From positions 1,426,001 to 1,490,000 of the forward strand of contig NC_035796.1 of the NCBI RefSeq assembly GCF_001653235.2: a stretch of 64,000 nt of DNA, in the 5' to 3' direction. The notes beneath the pieces are model-generated. The model searched no databases. It was given only the letters and a program-made list of their open reading frames with translations, and had not been told where the DNA came from. Both the position numbers and the translations under genes were made by a program. Below, piece after piece: positions 23,477 through 33,942 of the stretch; position 1 is the stretch's first letter; each line of letters opens with the position of its first letter. The stretch comes from Pochonia chlamydosporia 170 (taxonomy: Eukaryota; Ascomycota; Sordariomycetes; Hypocreales; Clavicipitaceae).

Positions 23477-25602
23477 ATGTCTGCATTCACAGCTTTGAAC
23501 GGCGGCTCTCCCAAGGCAAATGAAGTGCCTGTCGAGAGCTCAGAAAGAACATTTTCTGGGGATGAACGAGCTCAAGCACCAGGAAAATCTTACGGCCGTA
23601 GGTCGCCAGAGGCCAATGCCAGTCGCAATGACACTTGGCAGGGAAAAACTACCGATCGTCAACCCTATCCAACCGTACACTATCCAGAGGGCGAAGGACC
23701 GAACAAGCGCAAGCGATCCAATTCTGCCGAGCTAAGACGTGACAGCACAGCCCAGGAGCGCACTCCGGATGGGACGCCCGGAGGACACCGCAATGATGCC
23801 CGCGAGGCGTATGGTACGCCGCAACGAGAAAGCAGGCACTATGGTGACGACCAGAGAGAGAAGGAATCCTCATGGAGGAGTCAACAAAAATCACGGGAAG
23901 AAAGAAATGGATATGATTCACAACAGAATTCAGCTACATCCCCAAGAGGACAAACCGAGGAACAGATTGGCGACGCTCTCAGAAGGGCCACTGGCCATAT
24001 GGACCACAGTGACTATGGAAACAACAGCCCTGATGCCGAAGATCGATCCGGGGTTGCCTATGGCAGCCCCTATGGAACTGAACACAGATCCGATTCCATT
24101 ATTCAACATGACCCTAAAAAGCGAAAGAGAAATTTCAGCAACCGGACCAAGACAGGCTGTTTGACATGTCGCAAACGAAAGAAAAAATGCGACGAGCAAA
24201 AGCCTGAATGTAAGTCAGATGTCATACTGCCTGCCTGCCAGCCACGGCCCAGGGCTACGGGATAGCTAACCGAGAGTCACAGGCATCAATTGTATTCGTG
24301 GAGGATTTCTTTGTGCCGGATACCCACCGCAGCGGGGAGCCGGATGGTCAAAGCAGGATGCAAAAGCACCAGCGGTACCCCTCGAATCAAAGGATCCTTC
24401 GTATGTTCCTCCTGGAGCATACGGCATGCCACAGCATAGCACATACGGACCGCAACCAGTGAAAAGGGAACCGCTACCCCATTATCGCGGCCAGATCCTT
24501 CGCATAGACCCCCCACAAGGCCGGCCTCTGGTCGTCACGGATGATGACCGACCAACAGCATCAACAATATCAACAATGACAAGCGCGTCTGCTACAAGTC
24601 CAGAGAATAAATTATCCGCCATTCCTTACACTCCTGGCAATGTTTTCCCTACTCCAGTCAGCGCCAATACTCAACCTCCCCCATTTGGAGAAAGGATGTC
24701 GAAAGATTACCAAAGAGTGCCTCCTCTGCATGACCTCAGCAGAGGAAATGAGCCCGAGACACCACACCCCGGGAATCACCTACCCCAAATCAATATTTTG
24801 CATCCAACCCGTACGAGCAGTCCAACACCGCATACCCAGACATCATCGTCAAATGCTCAAGTTGCAGCGCAGTTGGCCTTGTCTCACTCCCAATATCCCC
24901 AGAGGAGAACGCAGAAGGAGGAAATGCTATCTGGCCGCAACTTTTATCCTTTTGATAAAGAGCTGTGCTTAGAACGGGAACGCTGTGCTGCTGCATGTTG
25001 GCGATTCAACAACTTGACTACACCACCTACGAACGGAGTGTCTCCTGACGAACGTGCCCGCTTGTTTTTGGAAATCCTGCAGCCCCGAGACCCTGTGCGA
25101 GTTTCCCCTACGGAGGCATCTCCTGTCACCAACGTGGGCCGTGTCGGCCGGCATGTCGCCGTTGAGACGCCATTCACCTGTGACTATGGCTACAATATCT
25201 CTATTGGTCACCATGTGGTCATTGGGCGAAATTGTACCATTAACGATGTTTGTGAGGTGAAGATCGGGGACAATTGTGTGATTGGACCCAACGTCAGTGT
25301 TTTTACCACGTCGCTACCCATTGACCCTAAGAAACGTCAAGGCGGCCAGGGCCCTCAATTTGGACGAGGCATTACAATTGAGCAAGACTGCTGGATAGGA
25401 GGCGGTGCCATCATTTTACCCGGCCGAACCATTGGCAAGGGCAGTACCGTGGGAGCCGGATCTATCGTTACCAAGGTTGGTGTGCGCAGGACATGTGCTC
25501 TCCAAAGACAATGACTGACTGTTGACATAGGATGTGCCACCGTTCACTGTTGTTGCTGGCAACCCGGCTCGTGTTCTACGAGGAATCGGCATAGCGCCAT
25601 AG
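23477..25602 (+). CDS. Zn2Cys6 DNA-binding domain fused to maltose O-acetyltransferase-like domain
   Basis: Two-domain protein of 665 residues; exons 23477-24209, 24283-25475 and 25531-25602. The Gal4-type zinc cluster (residues 228-255) is completed only by the first splice, giving CLTCRKRKKKC followed by DEQKPEC, INC and IRGGFLC, with a basic stretch (KKRKR) just before it. A Pro/Ser-rich linker follows. Residues 456-514 match the Mac domain of maltose acetyltransferases (KEEMLSGRNFYPFDKEL). Residues 540-660 form a left-handed beta-helix of hexapeptide repeats (GYNISIGHHVVIGRNCTI, WIGGGAIILPGRTIGKGSTVGAGSIV) ending DVPPFTVVAGNPARVLRGI. In active sugar acetyltransferases the catalytic His sits in a T-x-H-P-L-D-P context; here the equivalent is TTSLPIDP with Leu589, so the domain may bind rather than acetylate. 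Nuclear regulator or ligand sensor is inference. No fungal MHR domain is seen. Confidence 0.9.
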
Positions 25603-26587
25603 TTTACGGCGGGGATTTGGCGACCTGGGTCGTTGGTTCTTTTCTTTTTATATTTCGTGTCATGATACCCATGCGTACGACCGAGATGTTTTTGTTTTGT
25701 ACAATATTGCCTGGAATGATTTTGATTCGGTAGCGGCGTATGCCCAGTCATGGCATCCATCATGACCATCATACTAGGCTAGATCTACATAATCAAGGCC
25801 ATAGCCTCCCCCAAAAAGTATTGTAATGGTCATTTCCCCACTATTGAGATCGATTTGGTGCAGTCCATGGCGGAAAAGCTGCAATGCAGTAGGTCTATGA
25901 CGAGGAAGCGCAGCTGTTTGGAGTTTGATTGTATGCGGCTATGCAAAATACGTTGCTATTAGCTGCAGATGAGGGATTTTAGTAGACTTTTAGGTTTCTG
26001 ACTATATCATTGGCAATGTCGCTGCTGTGGATATGTGTTTCTGCTCCTCCGTCGGAGATGTGATGTATTGTGACTGTTGAGATTGCATACTTTACTTTCT
26101 ACTTTGAGACTCGGCAGTTCCCATCTATCCAACTACCAACGTGACACCAATCAAGTCAACTGTACTCCGTACTGTTTACTCCATATGAATCATACAATTT
26201 CTAGACGAGTGTGTCTCGGGCACGCGAGCAATTTTTCTCAGCATCAGTGCGTCGTGGCCATGACCGGATCGATCCTACATCCCCATTCCCATCCCTGTTC
26301 CCTAGCCCTATTCAAAATCGGAAATCTCTACAACGCGAATCGGCGGCCTCACCATAAACAGAAACCAGGTCCGCCTCGGCACGCCCGTCTGCAAAACATA
26401 CATGGAATCCTATCCTCCTGGCCATCCTGCGGCCCAGGCCCCCATGCAGCCTTGAGGCCTATTCGCGCAACCACCCGTGTCAAAAGTGCGAAGCTGCAGA
26501 CCGCTCCTTTGTTCTTAGGGCGGACTTTTGGGGCGTCATGAACACATGGGTGTCAGTGTTGAGTGCGCTGGTGTTTGTCGGGCAAAC
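25603..26587. other. Convergent intergenic region, 985 bp
   Basis: This is the 3' region between the acetyltransferase-fusion gene (plus) and the next Zn2Cys6 gene (minus). It holds one TACTCCGTA copy at 26163. No gene is supported; the ORF at 26077-26541 has no recognisable content. Confidence 0.5.
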
Positions 26588-28802
26588 TTAGGCGTCCCAG
26601 GTGTCGAGGTCAATGAGGGAGTGGTTCATGCGGAGGTATTGGTCTAGCGAGCGCTGCGGGATGTTAGAGAGACGAAGAAGGGGGGAGATGGTCAAAATAC
26701 CCAGTCTACGGATTCGGTGCCGTTGCCAAAGAGGGTGTCTATGCGGGGGAAGTCGTCAAAGTTCATGGACATTGCGGAGAAGCTGGGATCGTATATGGGG
26801 AGCGTGAAGTCGGGGTTCGCGTCGGATATGGCTGCGCTGGAGGTTTCGGTGGAGGTGGAGGGTGTAGCGCCGGAGGAGGTGGTGGTGGATGGGGTGTCGA
26901 CGTTGTTGAGGACCGCGCGGAGGACTTGGGATGCGTATTTTGCGTCTCTGGACTCGGATGCGCGGGCGGCCCAGATGGAGTGGATGGAGTGGAGGAGCTG
27001 GATGCGTGAGGAGCGGTCTTCGAAGCTGTATTTTGTTGTTGTTAGGAGTGATGATGGATTTTGAGGGTGTAAGTAGGGGTATAGTACCTGTAGTCGGACG
27101 TCTCACTCAGGTCGATGCAGAGAACCATGGCTGCCATGAGAAAGTGGTGGTATGTCAGGCTGGCGACCATATGTCTATCGTCGTACATTCTGCCGCCAGG
27201 TCGCATCGCCAAGTCGAATTCCACGTGGTGGTTTAGGATCTTGACGGCGGAGTCTCGGCAGATTTGGCGGGAGGAGTCGTATTTGGGGTCCGTTTTGTGC
27301 TTGCTCAGATAGGGTCTATGTAGAACACACAGACTTTTGAGATACATCATTTCCAGCATGAGACGGTGCATGATGGTGTAGTTTTGGTCGGTGAATGAAG
27401 TTTCGGCAATGGTTCGAATCTTGAGGCACGGGGGCAGAGCGGCGTACCACTTTTCATGGTCCTTTTGCAGTGTGACGACCTGAGAGTAGGGTTGGGTCTC
27501 TACGCAGAGGGCATTGCGGACGACGCGGCGCATGATACGGGCGAGAGTAGCCTTGTTGGCGTATGCGAGGATGGGGATGGGATCCGTGGGTGGCCGAGGG
27601 GCAGGGAGAGCGAGGGAATCTTCGTCAAAGTCCTCGTCGGTGAGGTTGGATGGCGGGAGGGTGTCGCAGAGGCCGTCGTCAATGATGGACGGCATTCCGT
27701 GCTGAAAGGAGAAGAGCACGTCCGACGACTGGATGACGAACCAGACGCGGCGGCGCATCTCGGCTTCAAAGGGACTGAGCTGGAGGGCGATGGCGCGCGG
27801 GTCGCGGTGGTATCCTCTCTTTTGGGCGAGGCGCACGGCGATGCCGTATATCGACCACAGGGTGGAATCGGAATCGACCTTGTGGACGTTGCGGCAGTGA
27901 GCGTGGATGATGACGGCCTCGACGGCGTATGGCTTTGCGCGGAGGTAGTGGCCCGCGATGAGGCATTGCGCCGACTTGGATAGGTAGAATTTGGCGCTGG
28001 CGACGGTGGGAAGTGTCGTCGGCGAGGATGTTTGGACGACGCTCGAGCCAAAGGCAAAGACGGAGAAGAGGATGCTTATCCAGAGGAAGTCGAGGGATTG
28101 CGGGTTCTGCCAGAATGCCTCGTAGCGTCGCCGGAACTGGTGGGCGTGGATGTACGGCAGGGCGACGAATCGTGCGTTGAAGTAGGCTGTTATAAGCCTA
28201 TCTGCGTCCTGCCGCGACGGAAGACTATGGATGACTTCTTCAATCGTGATGGACGGAATTCCTCCCAGCAACAAGTCTGGATCCTCGGAATACTCCTCCA
28301 CATACTCATCCTCCGCGTCGTACGATCCATCTGCCGCAAGGAGTGTCTGGATGTCCCGGATCCCACTCATAAGCGCCGCCCAAGACGTAGCCCCATGATA
28401 AGAAGATTCAACACCGTCCGCCGTGTTCAGTCCCTTTAAAACCGTGTGATCAGAAGATCTGTGATCATCTCCTTCTTCAGAAATGCCATAACTGCCACTG
28501 TGGCTGCTCTGTGCTGGATTTGTAGGAGCATCTGATGCGAATCCCTTGACCATCTGCTCTAGCTTGGACAATCTGGCCTGTAATTCCTTCTTATTGCCGC
28601 TGCCGCTGGTGGGCGTCTTTTCAAAATGACAGGAGGCGACGTCGTTGCGCTTGACGCAGGCGCTGCATGGTTGTTGACGGTCACATTTTGACTTGCGCCG
28701 TTGGCAGGCGGTGCATGAGACGGCAGAGCGGTTGCGCCTTATCCGGTGGGTTTCGTCGGCACGGAAAACGGTTGTGAAGGGGGTTAGTTTTGGTTCTGGC
28801 AT
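26588..28802 (-). CDS. Zn2Cys6 transcription factor with fungal MHR domain
   Basis: Regulator of 701 residues with exons 28802-27088, 27025-26701 and 26653-26588. The zinc cluster has cysteines at 30, 33, 40, 46, 49 and 58 (SCTACQRRKSKC, then PCSACVKRNDVASC). A short coiled-coil-like segment (KKELQARLSKLEQMV) suited to dimerisation follows. The central region from VIHSLPSRQDADRLITAYFNARF through the R/W-rich EAEMRRRVWFVIQSSDVLFSFQHGMPSII stretch matches the fungal-specific factor domain. The acidic C-terminus (FDDFPRIDTLFGNG, then LIDLDTWDA) is created by splicing both introns and could be an activation region. An in-frame ATG at 28982 exists, but the extra 60 residues look like leader sequence. 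Target genes are unknown. Confidence 0.9.
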
Positions 28803-29328
28803 GGGGGATGGGTGAGTGAGTGAATGAGTGAGCGACTTTGATGAGATGTTTGAGGTTTGTCGCGTTGAGTAGATGTCGTGATTTGGGGATGAGAATACGT
28901 CGATGCGGTTGATGCCAAACCAAGATGTGATGGATTTGGTTAGATCTAGTCGAGCCAAATAGGAAATGGGAATGAGAGCCAAACGGTATTCATGTGCCGT
29001 GTCTTCGGATCATGCATTGGGTTGAGGGATTGATTCGTTGGTTCTTGGTAATGAGAAGTGAAGTGATTTGGGTCAGCTTCTGATTGGAAGCATGCATGTG
29101 CAGTCGAATCGGACATAAGCGGCTTCGATGGCCGATTATTGATTGGCTGAACTCAACAACCAACATCACCAAACACAGGAACACCGGTAAAGGTTTGTAA
29201 GCATAATAAGAATTGCACGTCTTTATAAGTTGTGACGCATCTATTTGTACATGTTCATCTCTATTATACAATTCTATATGGTATCATGTGTTCCCACCCG
29301 TCTGGCTTCCTTACAGCCACTCAGAATC
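28803..29328. other. Intergenic, factor promoter and 3' end of PPR gene
   Basis: 526 bp without a gene. It contains the promoter of the Zn2Cys6 factor and the 3' region of the PPR gene; both genes are on minus. Confidence 0.5.
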
Positions 29329-31800
29329 TTAGTCATGGAGTTCCTCCTCCACCATCTTCTGTCTATTCGTATCAATCACCTGCTCCATCATCTGGAGCGC
29401 CTTCTCTTGATTTTTCAACCGCGCAAACGCTTTGAATGTATAGACATCGGGTTTGAACCCTGCTGCCTCCATGTCCTGCAACGTGCTGACCGTCTTGGGA
29501 ACATCTTGCATGGTGGCATAGCCACTTGTCAGTGTGTTCCACGTCACTCGATTGGGTCCGATGCCGTGCTCTCGCATAACTTGAATGACTTGTCGTGCTA
29601 ACATTTTATCATGATTCTTCAACAAACCCCGCAGCAGGATTGAAAATGTCAACACCGTCGGTGCTGGGTGGATTGGCCGACTCGCAACTAGCCCATCTTT
29701 TCCTACGTGAGCTTTCGCCACATCTCCGTTATTCGAGTAATGGTGGTCCTTAAGCATGTCACCAAAGACCTGGAGCGCGGGCCGCGAAAGCTCCTTGTGC
29801 TCAGTCATGGCGAAGATGATGGTGTCGTGAATGAGAGTGCCTTGGTTTTGAATAAGTCGGGATGCTGACGGAAGAGACGCATTCTTGCCCTGCTCTTCTA
29901 ATCTGGATTTGAAGAACTGATAATATGCCATCAGATCATATGGCCCTCTTAGGCTTCTGATATAGGCTCGCATCATGATTGCAATTGTCGTCAAGTTTGG
30001 TTTCAGCTTCGTGTCGCCGCCGGAAGAAAACAGCTGATCAACAAAAGGAACAATGGTGACGTCAAACTGCCATCTTGTCTGTGACGAGTCGTTAGGTACG
30101 AGACTCTGGTTGCCAGTACCTTGCGCCAAAAGTAGTGGCAGAGAATCTGGCAACCACCACTGAAGCGGTTCCATATCGAACTTTTTGGCAAAGATGCGCA
30201 AAAGAGTTGCAAAAAGCGCCGGGCCAGAAGGAACTTCGCGCCTCCTCTCCCTCCCTTCCATCTCGGCAAAGTGGAAGACGCTATGTAGAGCATTGTTCAG
30301 CACCTCCACGAATGGAACATCAGCCACCTTGGCTACGTCTAGCGCTTTGGCAACTGTCTCAACCTTGCGACTGGTTTTTGCTCCTCTGAACAGCGTAGCC
30401 CATGCCTTCCTGTCCAGTCGAATGCCGGATTCAGAGAAGAGCAAAGCGAGCCGTATCGCCTCGTCGATTTCCCCTTGCTGGGTGAGGGTGTCAAGAAACG
30501 CTGTGGCGCTGAGCAGGTTCAATGTAAAGCCTCGTTCTATAAAATATTGAAGCGCATCTTTGTGAGAGAAGCTGTTGCCTTGGGTTGATTCTGCTCCCTC
30601 TGGAACTTGACAGTGAAGCAACGAAGTGATAACACTCGATGGCCGGGCTTCGTTCAGATCGGCTCCGCTCTCTGATAACGCCTTTAGTATTTCAAAAGCA
30701 TGTTCCTTATGGGCTGGGTGTTTCGCCAATGTGCTGGCAAAGTGTATCAAGGTATTTGCATGAAGCTTGAACCCTGACCGCCGAAGCAAGGAAAACAACT
30801 CGAATACCTGTTCACTGGGTAACTTCTTCGCAAATAACCCGAAAAGCCTTTGACTGAGCGGTACATGCTGTTTGGGGCTGTCCGTCATCACTTTGTGCAG
30901 CAAATCCGCCGCTTCTTCAGCTTCCAGTGTTCTCTGGCGAATATTCTTCGCTTTGGCCGGATCAAGACGTTGAACTATGAAGAGCAACACGTCGTGAATC
31001 GCATACCCGGGTGGCCATGGGTCTAGTGTGGCCTCAAGAACCATGCCTGCCTTCGCAGGGTAAAGACGCATCGTCGAGAGCATGATTCGCGGCCACTGCT
31101 GTTTTCGAGCTTGGATGTCCAGTTCCTGCCAGGCCGAGCGCATGCCTGCAACAGTGTTATACTCCACTAGCCACTGGGCGTCCTGCTTCCAAGGCCAGTC
31201 GGGCTCAGACTTTTGAAGCAAGTGCCTCACCTTCACTTTCCACAATCGAAACGCCTTCCGCGCGGCTAGCAGTTCATTGCCCGAGTGTTGATGTCGGATA
31301 AAGCCCCATTGTACATACGTTTCTGGTCGAATGCTGTCCCTTTGCGTTCTGCCAACCCTTGCTCTACGGGATTTTAATCGGCTCTGCTTCTGTCGACTGG
31401 ACGATCTTGATTGTGAGCCTGCGTTCCGAAACCGGGATGCGTGGCCACCATTTGTTGGTTTCTTTAAATCGTTTTGCAGTGGCCTTTTGTGAGACTTGTG
31501 TTTGCCTTTGCTTTCATCGACGGTGGAATGATTTGATTCTAGTTTGCTGAGGTTTGACGAAAGATCCGAGGATTCATCTAAAAGGCTGGTGTGTTTGGCC
31601 TGGAGTCCGGCATCGGCCTGAAAAATGTGATGTGTCTGGCTTGTAGAGACGCTTGGCGACACATCCGCTAATAGTCTTGGAGCATAGGCTGTAAAAAGAC
31701 GCCGTTGCGACGTTTCCAACGTTGGACGAACGATCGGCTGTCCTCGAGGTGAGCGACCAAGCTTCGAACAGCTGGCTCGACAAAGGCAGGCTGCTCGCAT
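29329..31800 (-). CDS. Pentatricopeptide repeat protein, probably mitochondrial
   Basis: Intronless gene of 823 residues. The N-terminus (MRAACLCRASCSKLGRSPRG) is rich in Arg, Ser and Cys and lacks acidic residues, as in a mitochondrial presequence. Low-complexity basic sequence follows, and helical repeats occupy the rest. The clearest PPR motif is near the C-terminus: RVTWNTLTSGYATMQDVPKTVSTLQDMEAAGFKPDVYTFKAF; another includes TVLTFSILLRGLLKNHDKMLARQVIQVMREHGIGP just before it. PPR proteins bind organelle RNA and control its processing, stability or translation. Which mitochondrial transcript it binds cannot be told. It is divergent from the Cwf18 gene, 411 bp apart. Confidence 0.85.
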   Translation of the reverse strand: MRAACLCRASCSKLGRSPRGQPIVRPTLETSQRRLFTAYAPRLLADVSPSVSTSQTHHIFQADAGLQAKHTSLLDESSDLSSNLSKLESNHSTVDESKGKHKSHKRPLQNDLKKPTNGGHASRFRNAGSQSRSSSRQKQSRLKSRRARVGRTQRDSIRPETYVQWGFIRHQHSGNELLAARKAFRLWKVKVRHLLQKSEPDWPWKQDAQWLVEYNTVAGMRSAWQELDIQARKQQWPRIMLSTMRLYPAKAGMVLEATLDPWPPGYAIHDVLLFIVQRLDPAKAKNIRQRTLEAEEAADLLHKVMTDSPKQHVPLSQRLFGLFAKKLPSEQVFELFSLLRRSGFKLHANTLIHFASTLAKHPAHKEHAFEILKALSESGADLNEARPSSVITSLLHCQVPEGAESTQGNSFSHKDALQYFIERGFTLNLLSATAFLDTLTQQGEIDEAIRLALLFSESGIRLDRKAWATLFRGAKTSRKVETVAKALDVAKVADVPFVEVLNNALHSVFHFAEMEGRERRREVPSGPALFATLLRIFAKKFDMEPLQWWLPDSLPLLLAQGTGNQSLVPNDSSQTRWQFDVTIVPFVDQLFSSGGDTKLKPNLTTIAIMMRAYIRSLRGPYDLMAYYQFFKSRLEEQGKNASLPSASRLIQNQGTLIHDTIIFAMTEHKELSRPALQVFGDMLKDHHYSNNGDVAKAHVGKDGLVASRPIHPAPTVLTFSILLRGLLKNHDKMLARQVIQVMREHGIGPNRVTWNTLTSGYATMQDVPKTVSTLQDMEAAGFKPDVYTFKAFARLKNQEKALQMMEQVIDTNRQKMVEEELHD

Positions 31801-32211
31801 ATTTCGTTGCTACAGTTGCTATTCGATTGTCATGTTCGTACTGGCATATTATTTAGTCGAAGGAAGCATCGAGCTTCGGTACGCCGCATGCAAGGCGATG
31901 TGGTGTAGATTTGAAGTCGTCGTCTTGCTGCAACAGTGAAGTCGAACCAGGATGAGACTGGATCCATCAAAAATATTTTAGCACGTCCCTCTGCTCAGCT
32001 AGCGCAGCATTAGGCGCCACAGCACCAGAGTCACAGCTGCGGACCTCCAATGTTTTCAACTGCTAGCTAGGCCACTGCCCCACCAACATCGATCAATGGA
32101 ACCAAACCAAATACACCAGACAACAGACTTCACTTTTCAACATTTAAAGCTCTACACCAAGTCTGCTTCACGCGTCGCAATATTTAGCCCGCGACTGTAG
32201 AGCCTTGCGCC

Positions 32212-32850
32212 ATGTCTTCATCACTTAATACTCTGGGCGCAGCGTCAGAGGACCGCAAGGCCCGACTTGCTGCCCTCAGAAATCTCAAGCGAAAAAAGCC
32301 CGATGACGACGAAGAGCCTGCTGCACCAGAACCAGCAGCAGACGAGTCGGCCTCAGCAACTCCAGAAGCAGATGTCTCCCGGTTACATCTGTCCGGGCGA
32401 AACTATGATCCGGAAACAAGAGGCCCGAGATTGGGATTTGACTTGGCACCAAACGAGGGCCTGGACAAACCCACATTAGAAGAGCTGGCCGCCGATGTCG
32501 AATCGCAAGCCAGACAACAAGCCGCCGAGGAGGCACAAAACGATAAAGGACTGGATCTGTTTAAGCTGCAACCGAAGAAGCCCAATTGGGATCTGAAACG
32601 AGGCCTGGAATCGAAAATGGACATTCTTAACGTTCGGACGGATAATGCGATTGCGCGACTGGTGCGGGACCGGATATCTGGCGCTCAAAAGGCAGCGGCG
32701 AAATCAACGGCAGTAGACACCGCAAAGCTTGACGGCGATGCTGTGGGCATGGATGGAGTTGCTCTCGTGGAAGGCTTGAGGGTTAGGGAGCAAGAAGAGG
32801 AGGAGGAGGAGAGGAGGGAGCGAGCAGAGGACGAGGCTCTTTTGGCGTGA
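32212..32850 (+). CDS. CWF18: Pre-mRNA-splicing factor Cwf18 (CCDC12 homologue)
   Basis: Intronless, 212 residues. Cwf18/CCDC12 is a small helical subunit of the activated spliceosome associated with the NineTeen-complex proteins. Diagnostic pieces are the N-terminal EDRKARLAALRNLKRKK, the central LSGRNYDPETRGPRLGFDL, and the LKRGLESKMDILNVRTDNAIARLVRDR core. The C-terminus is an acidic Glu/Arg helix. It converges on the zinc-knuckle/RS gene with 123 bp between stop codons, so two probable splicing genes share a terminator region. Confidence 0.92.
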   Translation: MSSSLNTLGAASEDRKARLAALRNLKRKKPDDDEEPAAPEPAADESASATPEADVSRLHLSGRNYDPETRGPRLGFDLAPNEGLDKPTLEELAADVESQARQQAAEEAQNDKGLDLFKLQPKKPNWDLKRGLESKMDILNVRTDNAIARLVRDRISGAQKAAAKSTAVDTAKLDGDAVGMDGVALVEGLRVREQEEEEEERRERAEDEALLA

Positions 32851-32973
32851 GCCGTGACGAAGTTATATATTAATCTCTATTGCGCAACATTATTCTGGTT
32901 GGAGTTTGCATCGGCACTCAGTGCCCCTAGTTTTCTATACAATCTAAAAGGAGAATACAAAATTTGATACCCA

Positions 32974-33942
32974 TTATCTGCCCCCACGGTTCATGGACTG
33001 AGTCATTGCTAGCCTTCGACTGAAGGGGCTGAGACTTCGAGGTCGAGGACGGCCAGTGTCTCGTCTCCGTTCATGATTGTTGCGCCGATCTCGAGCCCTA
33101 TGATCATATCCGCGAGGCGGTCGCCTCTCATCTGGCTCTGGAGATTGTGAGGCATATGATACACGCCGTCTTTGTTCTTGAGCATCATGTCGTGGTGGGC
33201 TATTAGGCCGCGACCTTCTTGGCCTGCTTTCAGCATCTCCTACGTCCTCGCGGTCCCTATAACGGCGTTCCTGAGGTGCATGCCTAGGTGAATGACTGTC
33301 TCTTGACTCAGATCGTCCAGCTCGCTTGACAGGCGGCGGGCTACGGCTCAAGCTTCGCTCAACAGATTGTCTGCCTTGCTCCTCGTCAATGTCAGGACTC
33401 CGCCTCCGTCTCTGAGGAGGAGGAGACCTAGAGTCGCGAGCAGGTGAACGAGACCGTCTTGATGCATCTGTTGAAATAGTGGAAACAGACGCTGATGAGG
33501 CTGACCTGCGTCGTTTCGGTGATGGTGGCAGGCTCTCATTTTCTGAATCATCCCGTGCCTCCTGTTTGGCGCGCTCTGCCTCCCTCTTTTGTAGGACTTC
33601 ATCCGCCACACCAGCTCTGTGAACGTATTAGCTTTCTGCTTCAAACGAATTAGTATTAGGGAAAGCACTCACTTCTTTTCTAGAGGGTTGGGAGTATCAC
33701 TTGTGAGTTTGGGAAGAAGCTTTGGATTACGGAGCTGTTGTGATCTTGAAGGACGAGATACATATGGACGTTCTTGTGAGGAAGCCTTGCACTCGTAAGA
33801 ATAGTGCCGTGCTAAGGAAGTTAGTGTTTTGAGCTTTGTTAACATTGAGGTCTGGTGACATATCTCGTTTTAGACACTTTTGGCATTGAACGCTCGCTGG
33901 AGTTGAGCGAGAAGGGCCGCCGCGGCCTCGATAAGTGAACAT
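32974..33942 (-). CDS. Zinc-knuckle (ZCCHC10-like) protein with RS-rich tail; first intron AT-AC
   Basis: Probable RNA-binding protein of 285 residues; exons 33942-33864, 33808-33673 and 33616-32974. The CCHC knuckle (C20, C23, H28, C33; QCQKCLKRGHYSYECK) is followed by QERPYVSRPSRSQQL, matching the human ZCCHC10 pattern. The rest is an Arg/Ser/Pro-rich domain with many RS, SP and RRR runs, as in splicing regulators. The knuckle is only reconstructed if the first intron (33863-33809) runs from ATATGT to AGCAC; no GT-AG choice gives both an open frame and C-x2-C-x4-H-x4-C spacing. The second intron is ordinary (GTGAGT to CACAG). ATG 33942 is the first true ATG in the frame. A role in splicing is inferred from the domains and from the convergent Cwf18 gene. 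Confidence 0.83.
33809..33863 (-). other. Candidate AT-AC intron (55 nt)
   Basis: Read on the minus strand, the intron starts ATATGTCACC, has a CACTAAC branch site and ends TTCCTTAGCAC. Joining CGAG to GGCAC gives Arg-Gly-His and restores the zinc knuckle in frame. The U2-like branch site and lack of ATATCCTT suggest a U2-type AT-AC intron rather than a minor-spliceosome one, although TTCCTTAG resembles the U12 branch consensus. Confidence 0.72.

Noticed and set aside
27456..27983. Plus-strand ORF inside the Zn2Cys6 factor
   Set aside because: Antisense shadow; the minus frame carries the conserved MHR domain.
28803..28982. Upstream ATG extending the Zn2Cys6 factor by 60 residues
   Set aside because: The additional sequence is simple and leader-like; the start nearer the zinc cluster is more typical. 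Not excluded.
29448..29470. GGGTTTGAACCC resembling a tRNA T-arm
   Set aside because: It lies inside the conserved PPR coding frame; no cloverleaf around it.
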